In this document: positions 27,106 to 37,568 of the stretch, in pieces | Position numbering within the stretch: position 1 is the stretch's first letter | Layout of the letters: every line of letters begins with the position of its first letter | NCBI RefSeq assembly: GCF_016839145.1 | Contig: NZ_CP069303.1 | Location: 2,728,001 to 2,792,000 of the forward strand | Origin: Shinella sp. PSBB067 | GTDB lineage: Bacteria; Pseudomonadota; Alphaproteobacteria; Rhizobiales; Rhizobiaceae | Reading direction: 5' to 3' | Length of the DNA stretch: 64,000 nucleotides | The notes under the pieces: model-generated | Database searches by the model: none | The model's input: the letters and a program-made list of their open reading frames with translations, nothing else | What the model was told of the DNA's origin: nothing | Position numbers and translations under genes: made by a program

Positions 27106-27407
27106 GCGGCCGGTACGCCGGCGTAATCCGGCCGCCGTTCCTCCACGGCGCCGGTCGCGCCGGCGGCCTCGACAACCGGACCGCCGTGGATCCTTCCACC
27201 CGCTTCGATGACATTTCGGGCGGTGTCTGCGCTAGTACGGCAGAGCATCTCCACCGCTATTGATCGCTGCCGACGCCCGCAAAAGTCTCTCCTCCCCTTC
27301 CCCTGGCCAGCGACACGGTTTACGGAAGCGCCGGACTGCCAATGGCGGCGGAGCGGAGGCGGCATGAACGGCAGGGATCAACGGAGCGGCAAGTCCGCCC
27401 GGCAAAG
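27106..27407. other. 302-bp gap without a recognised gene
   Basis: GC-rich inverted stretches follow the small gene (for example CGGCCG repeated at both ends of the first 30 bases), possibly a transcription end. No further gene, RNA or promoter could be identified with confidence. The upstream end of the next gene may reach into it: an in-frame ATG exists at 27342. Confidence 0.5.
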
Positions 27408-27845
27408 ATGACTGCGCTCGCCGCCTATGGCGGCCTCTTCCTCGCCGCCCTGATCGCCGCCACCATCCTGCCCGCGCAGTCGGAGGCCGTGCTTGCCGGC
27501 CTGCTGGTCTCCGGCAATCATGCGCCCGCCCTGCTCGTCCTCGTCGCCGGCACCGGCAACGTGCTTGGCTCGCTCGTCAACTGGCTGCTCGGCCGGGGCA
27601 TCGAGCGTTTTCGCGAAGCCCGCTGGTTTCCCGTCGGCGCAGCATCGCTGGAGCGCGCCGGAACCTGGTATCGCAGATACGGCTGGTGGAGCCTGCTTCT
27701 GAGCTGGCTGCCCTTCATCGGCGATCCGCTGACGGTCGCGGCGGGCATCATGCGCGAGCCGCTCTGGCGATTCCTTCTCGTGGTCTCCATCGCAAAATTC
27801 GGCCGCTATATCGCCCTCGCCGCCATCGTGCTGCACTGGCTCTGA
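27408..27845 (+). CDS. YqaA/DedA-family membrane protein
   Basis: A 145-residue inner-membrane protein of the YqaA/SNARE-associated (DedA-like) family. Helices span roughly residues 8-25, 37-57 and 115-140. The family signature is present as NVLGSLVNWLLGRG and SWLPFIGDPLTVAAGIMREPLWRF. Members are thought to act in membrane lipid or ion homeostasis. The start at 27408 has no clear Shine-Dalgarno; a longer version from 27342 is possible. Next gene is an ECF sigma factor on the same strand. Confidence 0.82.
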   Translation: MTALAAYGGLFLAALIAATILPAQSEAVLAGLLVSGNHAPALLVLVAGTGNVLGSLVNWLLGRGIERFREARWFPVGAASLERAGTWYRRYGWWSLLLSWLPFIGDPLTVAAGIMREPLWRFLLVVSIAKFGRYIALAAIVLHWL

Positions 27846-27865
27846 ATTTTTTTTCGGGCGGCGAT

Positions 27866-27893
27866 GGAATGAGAGCGGGCCGGCACCCGTATA
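27866..27893 (+). promoter_or_regulatory. Candidate ECF-type promoter of the sigma gene
   Basis: GGAAT (27866-27870) is followed after 17 bp by CGTATA (27888-27893), a typical ECF -35/-10 pair. The predicted transcription start is within a few bases of the sigma ATG at 27901, so the mRNA may be almost leaderless. Autoregulation would be expected. Confidence 0.45.
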
Positions 27894-27900
27894 CTGGGGC

Positions 27901-28446
27901 ATGAACGGAAAGACACCCGGCTTCAACGTGATCGGACAGCTTGCGGCGCTCAGGCGCTACGCGCTGTCGCTCGTCCGCAATCCGGACGAGGCGGAAGACC
28001 TCGTGCACGACGCGCTGGTGAAGGCCTACGAGCGCCAGTCGACCTTCCGCTCCGGCGCGAATGTGCGCAACTGGCTGATGTCGATCCTGCACAACGCGCA
28101 TGTCGACCGCCTGCGCCAGCGCCGCTCGCAGGAGCGCCGCCACGATGCCGCGGCCGAGATCGCGGAAACCGCGACGCCGGCCAACCAGGATCATTCCGTG
28201 CGCCTGACGCAGCTCCGCAACGCCTTCTTCGGCCTGCCGGAAGACCAGCGCGAAGCGCTGCATCTCGTCGCCATCGAGGAGCTTTCCTACCAGGAGGCGG
28301 CCGACGCGCTCGCCATTCCCGTCGGCACGCTGATGTCGCGCGTGGCCCGCGCGCGCCAGCGGCTGCGCGCCTTCGAGCAGAACGGCATGTCCGCACCCGT
28401 CACCCATCTCAGAATTGTCGGAGGCACCGGCGATGACAAGCAATGA
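27901..28446 (+). CDS. ECF-subfamily RNA polymerase sigma factor
   Basis: A 181-residue sigma factor with region 2 (YALSLVRNPDEAEDLVHDALVKAYERQSTFRSGANVRNWLMSILHN) and region 4 (LPEDQREALHLVAIEELSYQEAADALAIPVGTLMSRVARARQRLR). No extra C-terminal sensor domain. The next gene overlaps it and encodes a membrane anti-sigma factor, the standard control pair. Confidence 0.93.
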   Translation: MNGKTPGFNVIGQLAALRRYALSLVRNPDEAEDLVHDALVKAYERQSTFRSGANVRNWLMSILHNAHVDRLRQRRSQERRHDAAAEIAETATPANQDHSVRLTQLRNAFFGLPEDQREALHLVAIEELSYQEAADALAIPVGTLMSRVARARQRLRAFEQNGMSAPVTHLRIVGGTGDDKQ

Positions 28447-29206
28447 CCCCATCCTCGAAGCCGATCTCAACGCCTATGTCGACGACCAGCTCGCCGTCGG
28501 CCGCCGGATCGAGGTCGAGGCCTATCTCTCGGAGCGGCCGGACGTCGCCGCGCAGATCATGAAGGATCTTCGCGTGCGAGACGAGTTGCGTCTTGCGCTC
28601 GCCGACCATCGCACGGTGACGCGGCAGGAGACGCGCGAGGCCGCGCGCCTGCTCGAACGCACGCTGTCCCGCCGCCGCGTCTTTTCCGTCTTCCGCCGCG
28701 CCGCCGCCATCGCCCTCTTCATTGCCGCGGGCTGGACCGCCCACGCCGTGCTCGGCCCCTTCGGCGCCACGGAAGTCATCGCCTCCACGCCGCCGCCCGC
28801 CTTCGTCGAGGAAGCGGTGCGCGCGCACAGGACGACGCTGCTGCGCGACACCATGGCCTCCCTGCCGGAAACCGATACCTTCGACCGGGCGGAAATCCGC
28901 TCCGCGACGGCAATCGTTCTGCCGGACCTGCCGAAGGGCTGGAACGTCATCGACACCCAGGTCTTCCCCTCCGCCTACGGCCCCAGCGTCGAGCTGGTGC
29001 TGGAGCCTGCGAAGGACGAACGCCTTTCGCTCTTCGCCGTGCGTCCCGGCTCCTTCGCCGTGCAGCACGTCCTCGTCTTCCACGCCGACAATGCCCGTGC
29101 CGCCTACTGGCAGATCGGCGACGTCGCCTATGCGCTGGTGTCGGAAAGCCGCAAGGCCGACGACCTGGCCGAAACCGCGCGGGACCTTTCCCGCACGCTC
29201 TACTGA
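28433..29206 (+). CDS. Membrane anti-sigma factor
   Basis: A 257-residue protein with an N-terminal helical anti-sigma region (DLNAYVDDQLAVGRRIEVEAYLSERPDVAAQI), one membrane helix near residues 90-108 (AAAIALFIAAGWTAHAVLGP) and a periplasmic domain. It lacks the zinc-binding His-Cys motif. ATG 28433 overlaps the sigma gene by 14 bp and has GGAGG 8 nt upstream. It likely holds the sigma factor at the membrane until a periplasmic signal; the signal is unknown. Confidence 0.85.
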   Translation: MTSNDPILEADLNAYVDDQLAVGRRIEVEAYLSERPDVAAQIMKDLRVRDELRLALADHRTVTRQETREAARLLERTLSRRRVFSVFRRAAAIALFIAAGWTAHAVLGPFGATEVIASTPPPAFVEEAVRAHRTTLLRDTMASLPETDTFDRAEIRSATAIVLPDLPKGWNVIDTQVFPSAYGPSVELVLEPAKDERLSLFAVRPGSFAVQHVLVFHADNARAAYWQIGDVAYALVSESRKADDLAETARDLSRTLY

Positions 29207-29237
29207 TCAACCGCTTCCATACCGAAGGAGACTCCCG

Positions 29238-29954
29238 ATGGAACCCGTACAACAGCGATTCGGCTACGGCGCTCAGGCGCAGTCCGCCGCCCTCTTCGAC
29301 GAGGGCCTGCGCCAGCACATGCTGCGCGTCTACAACTACATGGGCGCAGGCCTCGTCATCACCGGCCTCATCGCCTTCATCGTCGGCTCGACGCCGGCGC
29401 TCTACGTGCCGATCTTCTCCTCCCCGCTGAAATGGGTGGTGATGCTGGCGCCGCTCGCCTTCGTCCTGTTCTTCTCGTTCAAGATCCAGACCATGTCGGC
29501 CAGCGCCGCACAGATGACCTTCTGGGCCTTCTGCGCCGTCATGGGCCTGTCGCTCGCCTCGGTGTTCCTCGTCTTCACCGGCATGAGCATCGCCCGCACC
29601 TTCTTCATCGCCGCCACCATGTTCGGCGCGACCAGCCTCTACGGCTACGTGACGAAGCGCGACCTCTCCAAGTTCGGCTCGTTCCTGATGATGGGCCTCA
29701 TCGGCGTGATCATCGCGTCGATCGTCAACATCTTCCTCGGCTCCAGCGCCCTGCAGTTCGCCGTCTCGGTGATCGGCATCCTCGTCTTCGTCGGTCTCAC
29801 CGCCTGGGACACGCAGAACATCAAGGAGCAGTATGCGGAGAATATCGGCCAGGAATCGCAGCAGAAGATGGCCGTCTTCGGCGCGCTGTCGCTCTACCTC
29901 AACTTCGTCAACATCTTCCAGCTCCTGCTGAACTTCACGGGCGAGCGCGAATAG
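29238..29954 (+). CDS. Bax inhibitor-1/YccA-family membrane protein
   Basis: A 238-residue protein with seven predicted membrane helices, of the BI-1-like/YccA family. Signatures are RVYNYMGAGLVITGLIAF near the N-terminus and FVGLTAWDTQNIKEQYAE plus ALSLYLNFVNIFQLLL at the C-terminus. Members regulate membrane-protein turnover (YccA-FtsH) or calcium flux. AAGGAG stands 8 nt before ATG 29238. A strong intrinsic terminator follows. Confidence 0.93.
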   Translation: MEPVQQRFGYGAQAQSAALFDEGLRQHMLRVYNYMGAGLVITGLIAFIVGSTPALYVPIFSSPLKWVVMLAPLAFVLFFSFKIQTMSASAAQMTFWAFCAVMGLSLASVFLVFTGMSIARTFFIAATMFGATSLYGYVTKRDLSKFGSFLMMGLIGVIIASIVNIFLGSSALQFAVSVIGILVFVGLTAWDTQNIKEQYAENIGQESQQKMAVFGALSLYLNFVNIFQLLLNFTGERE

Positions 29955-29993
29955 TCGTTAGAGCAGCTGACTCTTGATCAGCGGCTCGAAGGG

Positions 29994-30024
29994 AACGGCG
30001 GGGCAAGACCCCGCCGTTTCTTTT
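29994..30024 (+). terminator. Intrinsic terminator after the BI-1-like gene
   Basis: AACGGCGGGG (29994-30003) and CCCCGCCGTT (30009-30018) make a perfect 10-bp stem with a 5-nt loop, followed by TTTCTTTT. A textbook rho-independent terminator. Confidence 0.9.
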
Positions 30025-30054
30025 GCCGTCAACGGCCCCATGCTCACCGTCGTC

Positions 30055-30133
30055 ATCCTCGGCCTAGAGCCGAGGATCTACCAAAGCATCAAAACCCGGG
30101 ACGTTGGCAGATGCTCGGGACAGGCCCGGGCAT
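30055..30133. repeat. Paired palindromes, rhizobial REP-like element
   Basis: Two hairpins: ATCCTCGGC / GCCGAGGAT (30055-30063 and 30069-30077) and ATGCTCGGG / CCCGGGCAT (30111-30119 and 30125-30133, one mismatch). Such twin palindromes with CCTCGG and GCTCGGG cores are dispersed between genes in Rhizobiales. It lies between the terminator and the thiC leader, where nothing is coded. Confidence 0.6.
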
Positions 30134-30197
30134 GACACAGGAAAAGACAGAATGCGGCGCAACAAAACGTAAGAAATAACTTACGCAAATTACCCCG

Positions 30198-30226
30198 TTG
30201 ACAAATCTCCACGCAGCGTCTTTGCT
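30198..30226 (+). promoter_or_regulatory. Predicted thiC promoter
   Basis: TTGACA (30198-30203) followed after 17 bp by TTTGCT (30221-30226), starting a transcript just before the TPP riboswitch. The -35 is perfect, the -10 weak but common for alphaproteobacteria. Confidence 0.6.
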
Positions 30227-30239
30227 TGAGACATTCACC

Positions 30240-32249
<2,010 letters not shown>

Positions 32250-32251
32250 CC

Positions 32252-33223
32252 ATGCACATCCTCGTCAAGGGCGCCGGCGTCGCCGGCCTCACCGTCGCCT
32301 GGCAGCTCTACCGCCACGGCTTCGACGTCACGGTCGCAGAGCGCGCGGACAAGGTGGCAGGCGGCGCGTCCGGCCTTGCCGGCGGCATGCTCGCCCCCTG
32401 GTGCGAGCGGGAAAGCGCGGAAGAACCCGTGCTCACGCTCGGCCGCCAGGCGGCTGACTGGTGGGAGGCGGCCCTGCCCGGTCATGTGCACCGCAAGGGC
32501 ACGCTGGTCGTGGCCGGCGGACGCGACGCCGGCGAACTCAGCCGCTTCGCCGGCCGGACGAGCGGCTGGGAATGGCTCGATGCGGCCGGGATCGCAGCGC
32601 TGGAACCGGACCTTGAGGGGCGCTTCGGCAAGGCCCTGTTCTTCCGGGAGGAAGCCCATCTCGACCCGCGCCTGGCCCTTTCCGCCTTGACGGCCGGGCT
32701 GGAGGAAGCCCGCATGCGCTTCGTTCTCGGCAACGGCAGGTACGCCGGCGACCATGAACGGGTGATCGATTGCACCGGCGCCGCCCGCATCGGCCGCCTG
32801 CCCGGGCTCAGGGGCGTTCGCGGCGAGATGCTCCAGCTTGAAACCGGCGAGCTTCGTCTTTCCCGCCCCGTCCGCCTGTTGCATCCCCGCCACCCGATCT
32901 ACATCGTGCCGCGGGACGGCAACCGCTTCATGGTCGGCGCGACCATGATCGAAAGCGGCGACGACGGCCCCGTCACCGCCCGCTCGCTGATGGAGTTGCT
33001 GAACGCCGCCTATGCCCTGCACCCGGCCTTCGGCGAGGCGAGGCTCGTGGAAACCGGCGTCGGCGTGCGCCCCGCCTATCCCGACAACCTGCCGCGCGTG
33101 ACGGAGGACGGGGACACGATCCATGTGAACGGTCTCTACCGCCACGGCTTCCTGCTCGCCCCCGCCATGGCCGCGAAGGTCGCCCGGCTTCTCCTCCGGC
33201 AACCGGAAAGGAAGGCATCATGA
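32252..33223 (+). CDS. thiO: Glycine oxidase ThiO, FAD-dependent
   Basis: Oxidises glycine to iminoacetate for thiazole formation. The 323-residue DAO-family protein has the FAD Rossmann motif KGAGVAGLTVAWQL at the start, GGASGLAGGMLAPWCE, and the C-terminal GVGVRPAYPDNLPRV and NGLYRHGFLLAPAMA motifs. ATG 32252 with GGAG 7 nt upstream is better than an ATG overlapping the thiC stop. The stop overlaps thiS by four bases. Confidence 0.93.
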   Translation: MHILVKGAGVAGLTVAWQLYRHGFDVTVAERADKVAGGASGLAGGMLAPWCERESAEEPVLTLGRQAADWWEAALPGHVHRKGTLVVAGGRDAGELSRFAGRTSGWEWLDAAGIAALEPDLEGRFGKALFFREEAHLDPRLALSALTAGLEEARMRFVLGNGRYAGDHERVIDCTGAARIGRLPGLRGVRGEMLQLETGELRLSRPVRLLHPRHPIYIVPRDGNRFMVGATMIESGDDGPVTARSLMELLNAAYALHPAFGEARLVETGVGVRPAYPDNLPRVTEDGDTIHVNGLYRHGFLLAPAMAAKVARLLLRQPERKAS

Positions 33224-33417
33224 CCCTCATCATTAACGGCGAGGAACAGAAGGTCGCCGCCACGACGCTCGCGGACCTCCTGTCGGCACTCGGCTACGAC
33301 GGCGAATGGCTGGCGACGGCGGTGAACGGCGAACTGGTGCATCGCGAGGACCGTGCAGCTTTCACGCTCGGCGAGCGCGACCGCATCGAAATCCTCTCGC
33401 CCATGCAGGGAGGCTGA
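33220..33417 (+). CDS. thiS: Sulfur carrier protein ThiS
   Basis: A 65-residue ubiquitin-like carrier ending in the required Gly-Gly (PMQGG), which is adenylated and thiocarboxylated to supply sulfur for the thiazole ring. Overlaps thiO by four bases and precedes thiG by one base. Confidence 0.96.
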   Translation: MTLIINGEEQKVAATTLADLLSALGYDGEWLATAVNGELVHREDRAAFTLGERDRIEILSPMQGG

Positions 33418-33418
33418 C

Positions 33419-34192
33419 ATGCCGACCCTCTATGACAGCAAGATCCGCTCGCGCCTGCTGCTCGGCACGGCGCGCTATCCCTCCCCCGCCATCCTTGCAG
33501 ACGCCGTGCGGCGCTCGAAGGCGGAGATCGTCACCGTCTCGCTGCGGCGGGAAACGGCCGGCGGCAAGGCGGGCGACGCCTTCTTCGAGCTGATCCGCGA
33601 CCTCGGCGTGCGCGTGCTGCCCAACACGGCCGGCTGCCACAGCGTCAGGGAGGCCGTGCTGACGGCGAAGATGGCGCGCGAGGTCTTCCGCACCGACTGG
33701 ATCAAGCTGGAGGTGATCGGCCATCACGACACGCTCCAGCCAGACGTCTTCGGCCTCGTCGAGGCGGCGCGCATCCTGACCGGCGAAGGCTTCCAGGTCT
33801 TTCCCTACACGACCGACGACCTGGTGGTGGCCGAGAGGCTGATCGAGGCGGGATGCCGCGTGCTGATGCCCTGGTGCGCGCCCATCGGCTCGGCCATGGG
33901 GCCGGCGAACCCCATGGCGTTGCGGTCCTTCCGGGCGCATTTCCCGGATATCCCGCTCATCGTCGATGCCGGCATCGGCCGCCCTTCGCATGCAGCGGGT
34001 GTCATGGAACTCGGCTATGACGCGGTGCTGCTCAACACCGCCGTCGCCGGTGCGGGCGATCCCGCCGCCATGGCCGAAGCCTTCGCGCTTGCCATCGACG
34101 CCGGCCGCCTCGCGCACGAGGCCGTACCGCTGGAGCCGCGCGACATGGCGGTGCCCTCCACCCCCGTCATCGGAAAGGCCGTCTTTTCATGA
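33419..34192 (+). CDS. thiG: Thiazole synthase
   Basis: Forms the thiazole phosphate from deoxyxylulose phosphate, iminoacetate and ThiS thiocarboxylate. The 257-residue TIM barrel shows [49 protein letters not shown] and [32 protein letters not shown]. Immediately after thiS, overlapping thiE by four bases. Confidence 0.96.
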   Translation: MPTLYDSKIRSRLLLGTARYPSPAILADAVRRSKAEIVTVSLRRETAGGKAGDAFFELIRDLGVRVLPNTAGCHSVREAVLTAKMAREVFRTDWIKLEVIGHHDTLQPDVFGLVEAARILTGEGFQVFPYTTDDLVVAERLIEAGCRVLMPWCAPIGSAMGPANPMALRSFRAHFPDIPLIVDAGIGRPSHAAGVMELGYDAVLLNTAVAGAGDPAAMAEAFALAIDAGRLAHEAVPLEPRDMAVPSTPVIGKAVFS

Positions 34193-34794
34193 AGCTCGAT
34201 CCCTTCTACCTCATCGTCGACAGTTCCGGCTGGATCGAACGCCTCGTGCCCGTCGGCATCAGGCTGGTACAGCTTCGCATGAAGGACGTACCGGAAGACC
34301 GGCTGCGGAGCGAAATCCGCCGCGCCAGGGCCGTCTGCGCCGAGCATGGCTGCCAGCTCGTCGTCAACGATTACTGGCGGATCGCCATCGAGGAGGGCTG
34401 CGACTTCGTGCATCTCGGGCAGGAGGACCTGGCCGAGGCCGATGTCGCGGCCATCCGCGCCGCCGGCATGAAGCTGGGTCTTTCCACCCATGACGAAGCC
34501 GAGCTTGACAGCGCGCTCGCCGCAAGGCCCGACTACGTGGCGCTCGGCCCCGTCTGGCCGACGATCCTGAAAAAGATGAAATGGGCGCCGCAGGGTGTCG
34601 AAAGGCTTGCGGACTGGAAGGCGCGCATCGCGCCGCTGCCCCTCGTCGCCATCGGCGGCCTCAACCCGGATCGCCTTTCCGCCGTCTTCGAAAACGGCGC
34701 CGACAGCGCCGCCGTCGTCACCGACATCACGCTGAACGCCGACCCGCAGGCCCGCACCCGGGAATGGATCGCGCGCACCGCGCGGTGGCGGTGA
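34189..34794 (+). CDS. thiE: Thiamine-phosphate synthase
   Basis: Joins HMP pyrophosphate and thiazole phosphate to thiamine phosphate. A 201-residue TIM barrel with [35 protein letters not shown] and the [18 protein letters not shown] loop. It is the last gene of the operon; thiD is not nearby. Confidence 0.95.
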   Translation: MKLDPFYLIVDSSGWIERLVPVGIRLVQLRMKDVPEDRLRSEIRRARAVCAEHGCQLVVNDYWRIAIEEGCDFVHLGQEDLAEADVAAIRAAGMKLGLSTHDEAELDSALAARPDYVALGPVWPTILKKMKWAPQGVERLADWKARIAPLPLVAIGGLNPDRLSAVFENGADSAAVVTDITLNADPQARTREWIARTARWR

Positions 34795-34882
34795 CCGGGA
34801 ATTGATGCGACGAAAGCGCCGGCAGGGCTTCCATTCCGGCCCGATACCGCTAGCTTTCCGTTTCAACCAAAGGAGAAATCGC

Positions 34883-35095
34883 ATGAAGATCAGCGCACGC
34901 AACCGCCTCAAGGGCAAGATCGTCGAGGTCGTCCTCGGTGCGACCACCGCCCATGTCCGCATCGACGTCGGGGGCGGGTCGGTCATCACCGCCTCGATCA
35001 CCAACGAAGCGGTGAACGAACTCGGCCTTGCCGCCGGGCAGGAAGCCTATGCGGTCGTCAAGGCCTCCGACGTGATGGTCGCCGTCGACGACTAG
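34883..35095 (+). CDS. Molbindin, molybdopterin/molybdate-binding TOBE protein
   Basis: A 70-residue single TOBE domain protein (MKISARNRLKGKIVEVVLGATTAHVRI, then SITNEAVNELGLAAGQEAYAVVKASDVMVAVD), which binds molybdate oxyanions as a cytoplasmic store. Typical AAAGGAG site 7 nt upstream. The 3' end overlaps the convergent trmO by four bases. Confidence 0.93.
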   Translation: MKISARNRLKGKIVEVVLGATTAHVRIDVGGGSVITASITNEAVNELGLAAGQEAYAVVKASDVMVAVDD

Positions 35096-35625
35096 TCGCC
35101 GGCCTTCCTGCACATATGCACCCGGCCGGTTTCGAAATCACCCGGCTGGGGCGGTGCGATCGGCTTGAAGAGCGTGCGGTCCGGCTTCAGGTCGATCAGC
35201 GGCGTGCCGTCGAGGCAATCGAGGCCGCGCACGAAGAGGCGGTTGCCCTCGATCTTCTCCAGCGCGACGATCGACGTGCCGATCGGATTGGGCCGGACGG
35301 GCGAGCGCAGCGAGAAGGTGCCATGCACCTCGCCGTTCGAGGCAGGGCTCTGCAGCACGAGGTCGCGGCGCGACTGGTGCAGCCAGTACAGCACCTCCAG
35401 CCGCTCGAACCGCTCGACGCCGGAAAGCGCCTGTATCCACGGCTCGAAGATCTCGATGGTGCAGACCGGCCCGTCATGGCGTCCCTGCCGCGGCGTTTCC
35501 ATGCGCGAAGTCCAGGGCGTTGTGATCCGGCCGATGAAGACCAGCGCGGCGTCCACCGCTTCCGGCGGCGTGATCGCGACCTCGTTCGTGCGGATTTCGT
35601 TCAGCCGGACCATGCCCATCTCCAT
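35092..35625 (-). CDS. tRNA m6t6A37 methyltransferase TrmO-like
   Basis: A 177-residue TsaA/YaeB (TrmO) domain protein. Landmarks are PRQGRHDGPVCTIEIFEPWIQALSGVERFERLEVLYWLHQSRRD and SPVRPNPIGTSIVALEKIEGNRLFVRGLDCLDGTPLIDLKP, the SAM-binding signature of the family. Substrate is probably t6A37 of Thr-tRNA. It is shorter than E. coli TrmO because it lacks the C-terminal extension. Divergent from the PadR gene. Confidence 0.85.
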   Translation of the reverse strand: MEMGMVRLNEIRTNEVAITPPEAVDAALVFIGRITTPWTSRMETPRQGRHDGPVCTIEIFEPWIQALSGVERFERLEVLYWLHQSRRDLVLQSPASNGEVHGTFSLRSPVRPNPIGTSIVALEKIEGNRLFVRGLDCLDGTPLIDLKPDRTLFKPIAPPQPGDFETGRVHMCRKAGD

Positions 35626-35675
35626 CGCTATATCTCCGGGAATACGACGATAGCGGCCATCGGAAACTTTTTAAA

Positions 35676-35724
35676 GATATAAATCTCGATATATCTTGAT
35701 TTCCGATATATCGAGATTTATATC
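35676..35724. promoter_or_regulatory. Long perfect inverted repeat, PadR operator candidate
   Basis: Two perfectly complementary 20-bp arms (35676-35695 and 35705-35724) with a 9-bp spacer, ending 6 bp before the PadR start codon. Each arm contains GATATATC, itself palindromic. PadR proteins bind such A+T-rich dyads, so autorepression is likely; it may also act on the divergent trmO. Confidence 0.65.
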
Positions 35725-35730
35725 GGAACC

Positions 35731-36303
35731 ATGAAACACAGAATGGGATGCGGCCCTCACCGCCACTTTTCACCGCCCGACGATCGTTCGGGTCCCTTCC
35801 ACCGCGGCGGGCATCACGGTCCCGGGCGCGGCGGCCGCCACGGCGGACGCCTCTTCGATTACGGCGAGCTGCGCCTCCTGCTGCTCGCCATCATCGCCGA
35901 CGCACCGAGCCATGGCTATGAGCTGATCAAGACCATCGAGGAGCGCTTCGGCGGCAGCTACAGCCCGAGCCCCGGCGTCATCTACCCGACGCTCTCCTGG
36001 CTGGACGACATGGGCTATGCCGTGATCGAGCCGGCCGAAGGCGGGCGCAAGCGCTACTCCATCACGCCGGAAGGCAAGGCCTTCCTCGCCGCCAACCGTG
36101 CCGCCATCGACGAGCTCATGGCGCGCGCCGGCAGCGGCGGGCCGCGCGGCCGCGAGGGCGTGCCCGCCCCGGTCGTGCGTGCCATGGAGAACCTGAAACT
36201 CGCCATGCGGCTGCGGCTGCGGCGGGCGGACATCAGCGACGAGGCAGCCGAAGCCATCGCCGCCGCGCTCGACCTTGCCGCCCGGACCGTGGAGAAGAGC
36301 TGA
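35731..36303 (+). CDS. PadR-family regulator with His/Gly-rich N-terminus
   Basis: A 190-residue winged-helix protein. The PadR domain is at about 42-115 (FDYGELRLLLLAIIADAPSHGYELIKTIEERFGG, GVIYPTLSWLDDMGYAV). Unusually, residues 1-40 are rich in His, Gly, Arg and Pro (8 His), which suggests metal binding or a flexible tail. The C-terminal helix dimerises. The start codon is inside the DNA that follows a large inverted repeat. It overlaps the DUF2218 gene by one base; such pairs often occur with iron/siderophore genes. Confidence 0.88.
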   Translation: MKHRMGCGPHRHFSPPDDRSGPFHRGGHHGPGRGGRHGGRLFDYGELRLLLLAIIADAPSHGYELIKTIEERFGGSYSPSPGVIYPTLSWLDDMGYAVIEPAEGGRKRYSITPEGKAFLAANRAAIDELMARAGSGGPRGREGVPAPVVRAMENLKLAMRLRLRRADISDEAAEAIAAALDLAARTVEKS

Positions 36304-36593
36304 TGGCATCGGCAACGAGCAGGGCCGCCATCGCCACCGGGCAAGCGAGCCGCTACCTGCAGCAGCTCTGCAAGCATTTCGCCCACAAGCTCGCCGTCAG
36401 GTTCGACGAGCATGAGGGGGAGATCGTCTTCCCGATCGGCGATTGCCGGCTGAAGGCCGACGGCGCAGCGCTGCATCTCGACCTTTCCGCACCGAATGCG
36501 GCGGACATGGCGCAGTTGAAGGACGTGGTGATACGCCACCTCGTCCGCTTCGCCTTCCGCGAGGAACTTGAGGTCGACTGGCAGGATGCCTGA
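36303..36593 (+). CDS. DUF2218-domain protein
   Basis: A 96-residue protein of DUF2218 (RYLQQLCKHFAHKLAVRFDEHEGEIVFPIGDCRL, then RHLVRFAFREELEVDW). The domain is often fused to or next to siderophore-interacting flavoproteins, none of which is visible here. TGATG overlap with the PadR gene means coupled translation. Confidence 0.85.
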   Translation: MASATSRAAIATGQASRYLQQLCKHFAHKLAVRFDEHEGEIVFPIGDCRLKADGAALHLDLSAPNAADMAQLKDVVIRHLVRFAFREELEVDWQDA

Positions 36594-37475
36594 TCAGCCG
36601 GTGCCGGCAGCCTCCGAATTCTGCCGGCGCCATTCCGTGGGCGACAGTCCCGTACGCCTGCGGAAGAAGCGCGAGAAATAGGCCGGGTCCTCGAAGCCGA
36701 TCTCCCGGCCGATATCCTCCACCGGGCGGATGGTGAAGCGCAGCAGGCGCCGTGCCTCCAGCAGGCGTCGTTCCAGCACCATGTCCTTCACCGTCTGGCC
36801 GAACACGGTGCGCGCCGCCTTGTCGAGCAGGTGCGGCGTCGTTGCCAGCCGCTCGACATAGCGGCCGACGGGCCAGTCCTCGCGATAGTGACCGTCGATG
36901 GCGCGGCGTAGTTCCAGCCCGAGCGCCACCGCCGGCGAGGCGGCCTCAAAGCCGACATTGCCGCCGAGCCGGGCCATCAGCGACAGCACGACTCCGACAA
37001 GCCCCGCCAGCACCCGCTCGCTGGCCGCCGCCCCGCCGAGATATTCCTCCATCACCATGCCGAGCAGCGTGCCGATCCTGGTCCAGCCGGGTATTTCCGC
37101 CTCGCCGGAAAGCAGCATCGGCGCATCCAGTGCAAGGTCGACCTGCCCCGCCATGGCGCGAAGCAGGTCGTCGGAGATCGAGACGACGATGGCGTCCGCC
37201 TCGTCGCCGACATCGAAGCCGTGCACCACGTTGCTTGGCACGAAACTGATCGCGGGAGCGGAAAAATTCCAAGTGCGATCCTCGATCCGGTAGCGCCCGC
37301 CGCCCTTGAACCAGTAGGTGACCTGCCCCATCAGCGGATGCTTGTGCGGCGCGACGCGGCCGAAATGCAAGCTCTTGCGTTCCATGACGGTTTCGACATG
37401 CAGGAAACCGACGTCGAGCGCGCGGCTCGGCTCGCCGTAGACGAAGAAGGCCGGAACGTCGTTGCGGGTAATCAT
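36594..37475 (-). CDS. AraC-family regulator, probable HpaA-like activator
   Basis: A 293-residue AraC protein with an N-terminal cupin sensor (HFGRVAPHKHPLMGQVTYWFKGGGRYRIEDRTW). The C-terminal double HTH is at about 190-290 (DKAARTVFGQTVKDMVLERRLLEARRLLRFT, IGREIGFEDPAYFSRFFRRRTGLSPTEWRR). It is divergent from hpaB, and HpaA of enterics is the activator of 4-hydroxyphenylacetate hydroxylase genes, so that function is likely here. Confidence 0.85.
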   Translation of the reverse strand: MITRNDVPAFFVYGEPSRALDVGFLHVETVMERKSLHFGRVAPHKHPLMGQVTYWFKGGGRYRIEDRTWNFSAPAISFVPSNVVHGFDVGDEADAIVVSISDDLLRAMAGQVDLALDAPMLLSGEAEIPGWTRIGTLLGMVMEEYLGGAAASERVLAGLVGVVLSLMARLGGNVGFEAASPAVALGLELRRAIDGHYREDWPVGRYVERLATTPHLLDKAARTVFGQTVKDMVLERRLLEARRLLRFTIRPVEDIGREIGFEDPAYFSRFFRRRTGLSPTEWRRQNSEAAGTG

Positions 37476-37568
37476 GCCGGAAAAAGTACCAGCGAATTGA
37501 CCTGTTTGTCCATGGCGCTTCCGCCTCTGCCGACTTAGCGTTTGTCAGGATTTTGGAGGAGAATATCC

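Noticed and set aside
27106-27407. Small open frames in the gap before the YqaA-like gene
   Set aside because: No ribosome binding site, no domain and no coding-like codon bias; left unannotated.
27846-27865. T-run after the YqaA-like gene as an intrinsic terminator
   Set aside because: Eight T residues are present but no stable stem precedes them.
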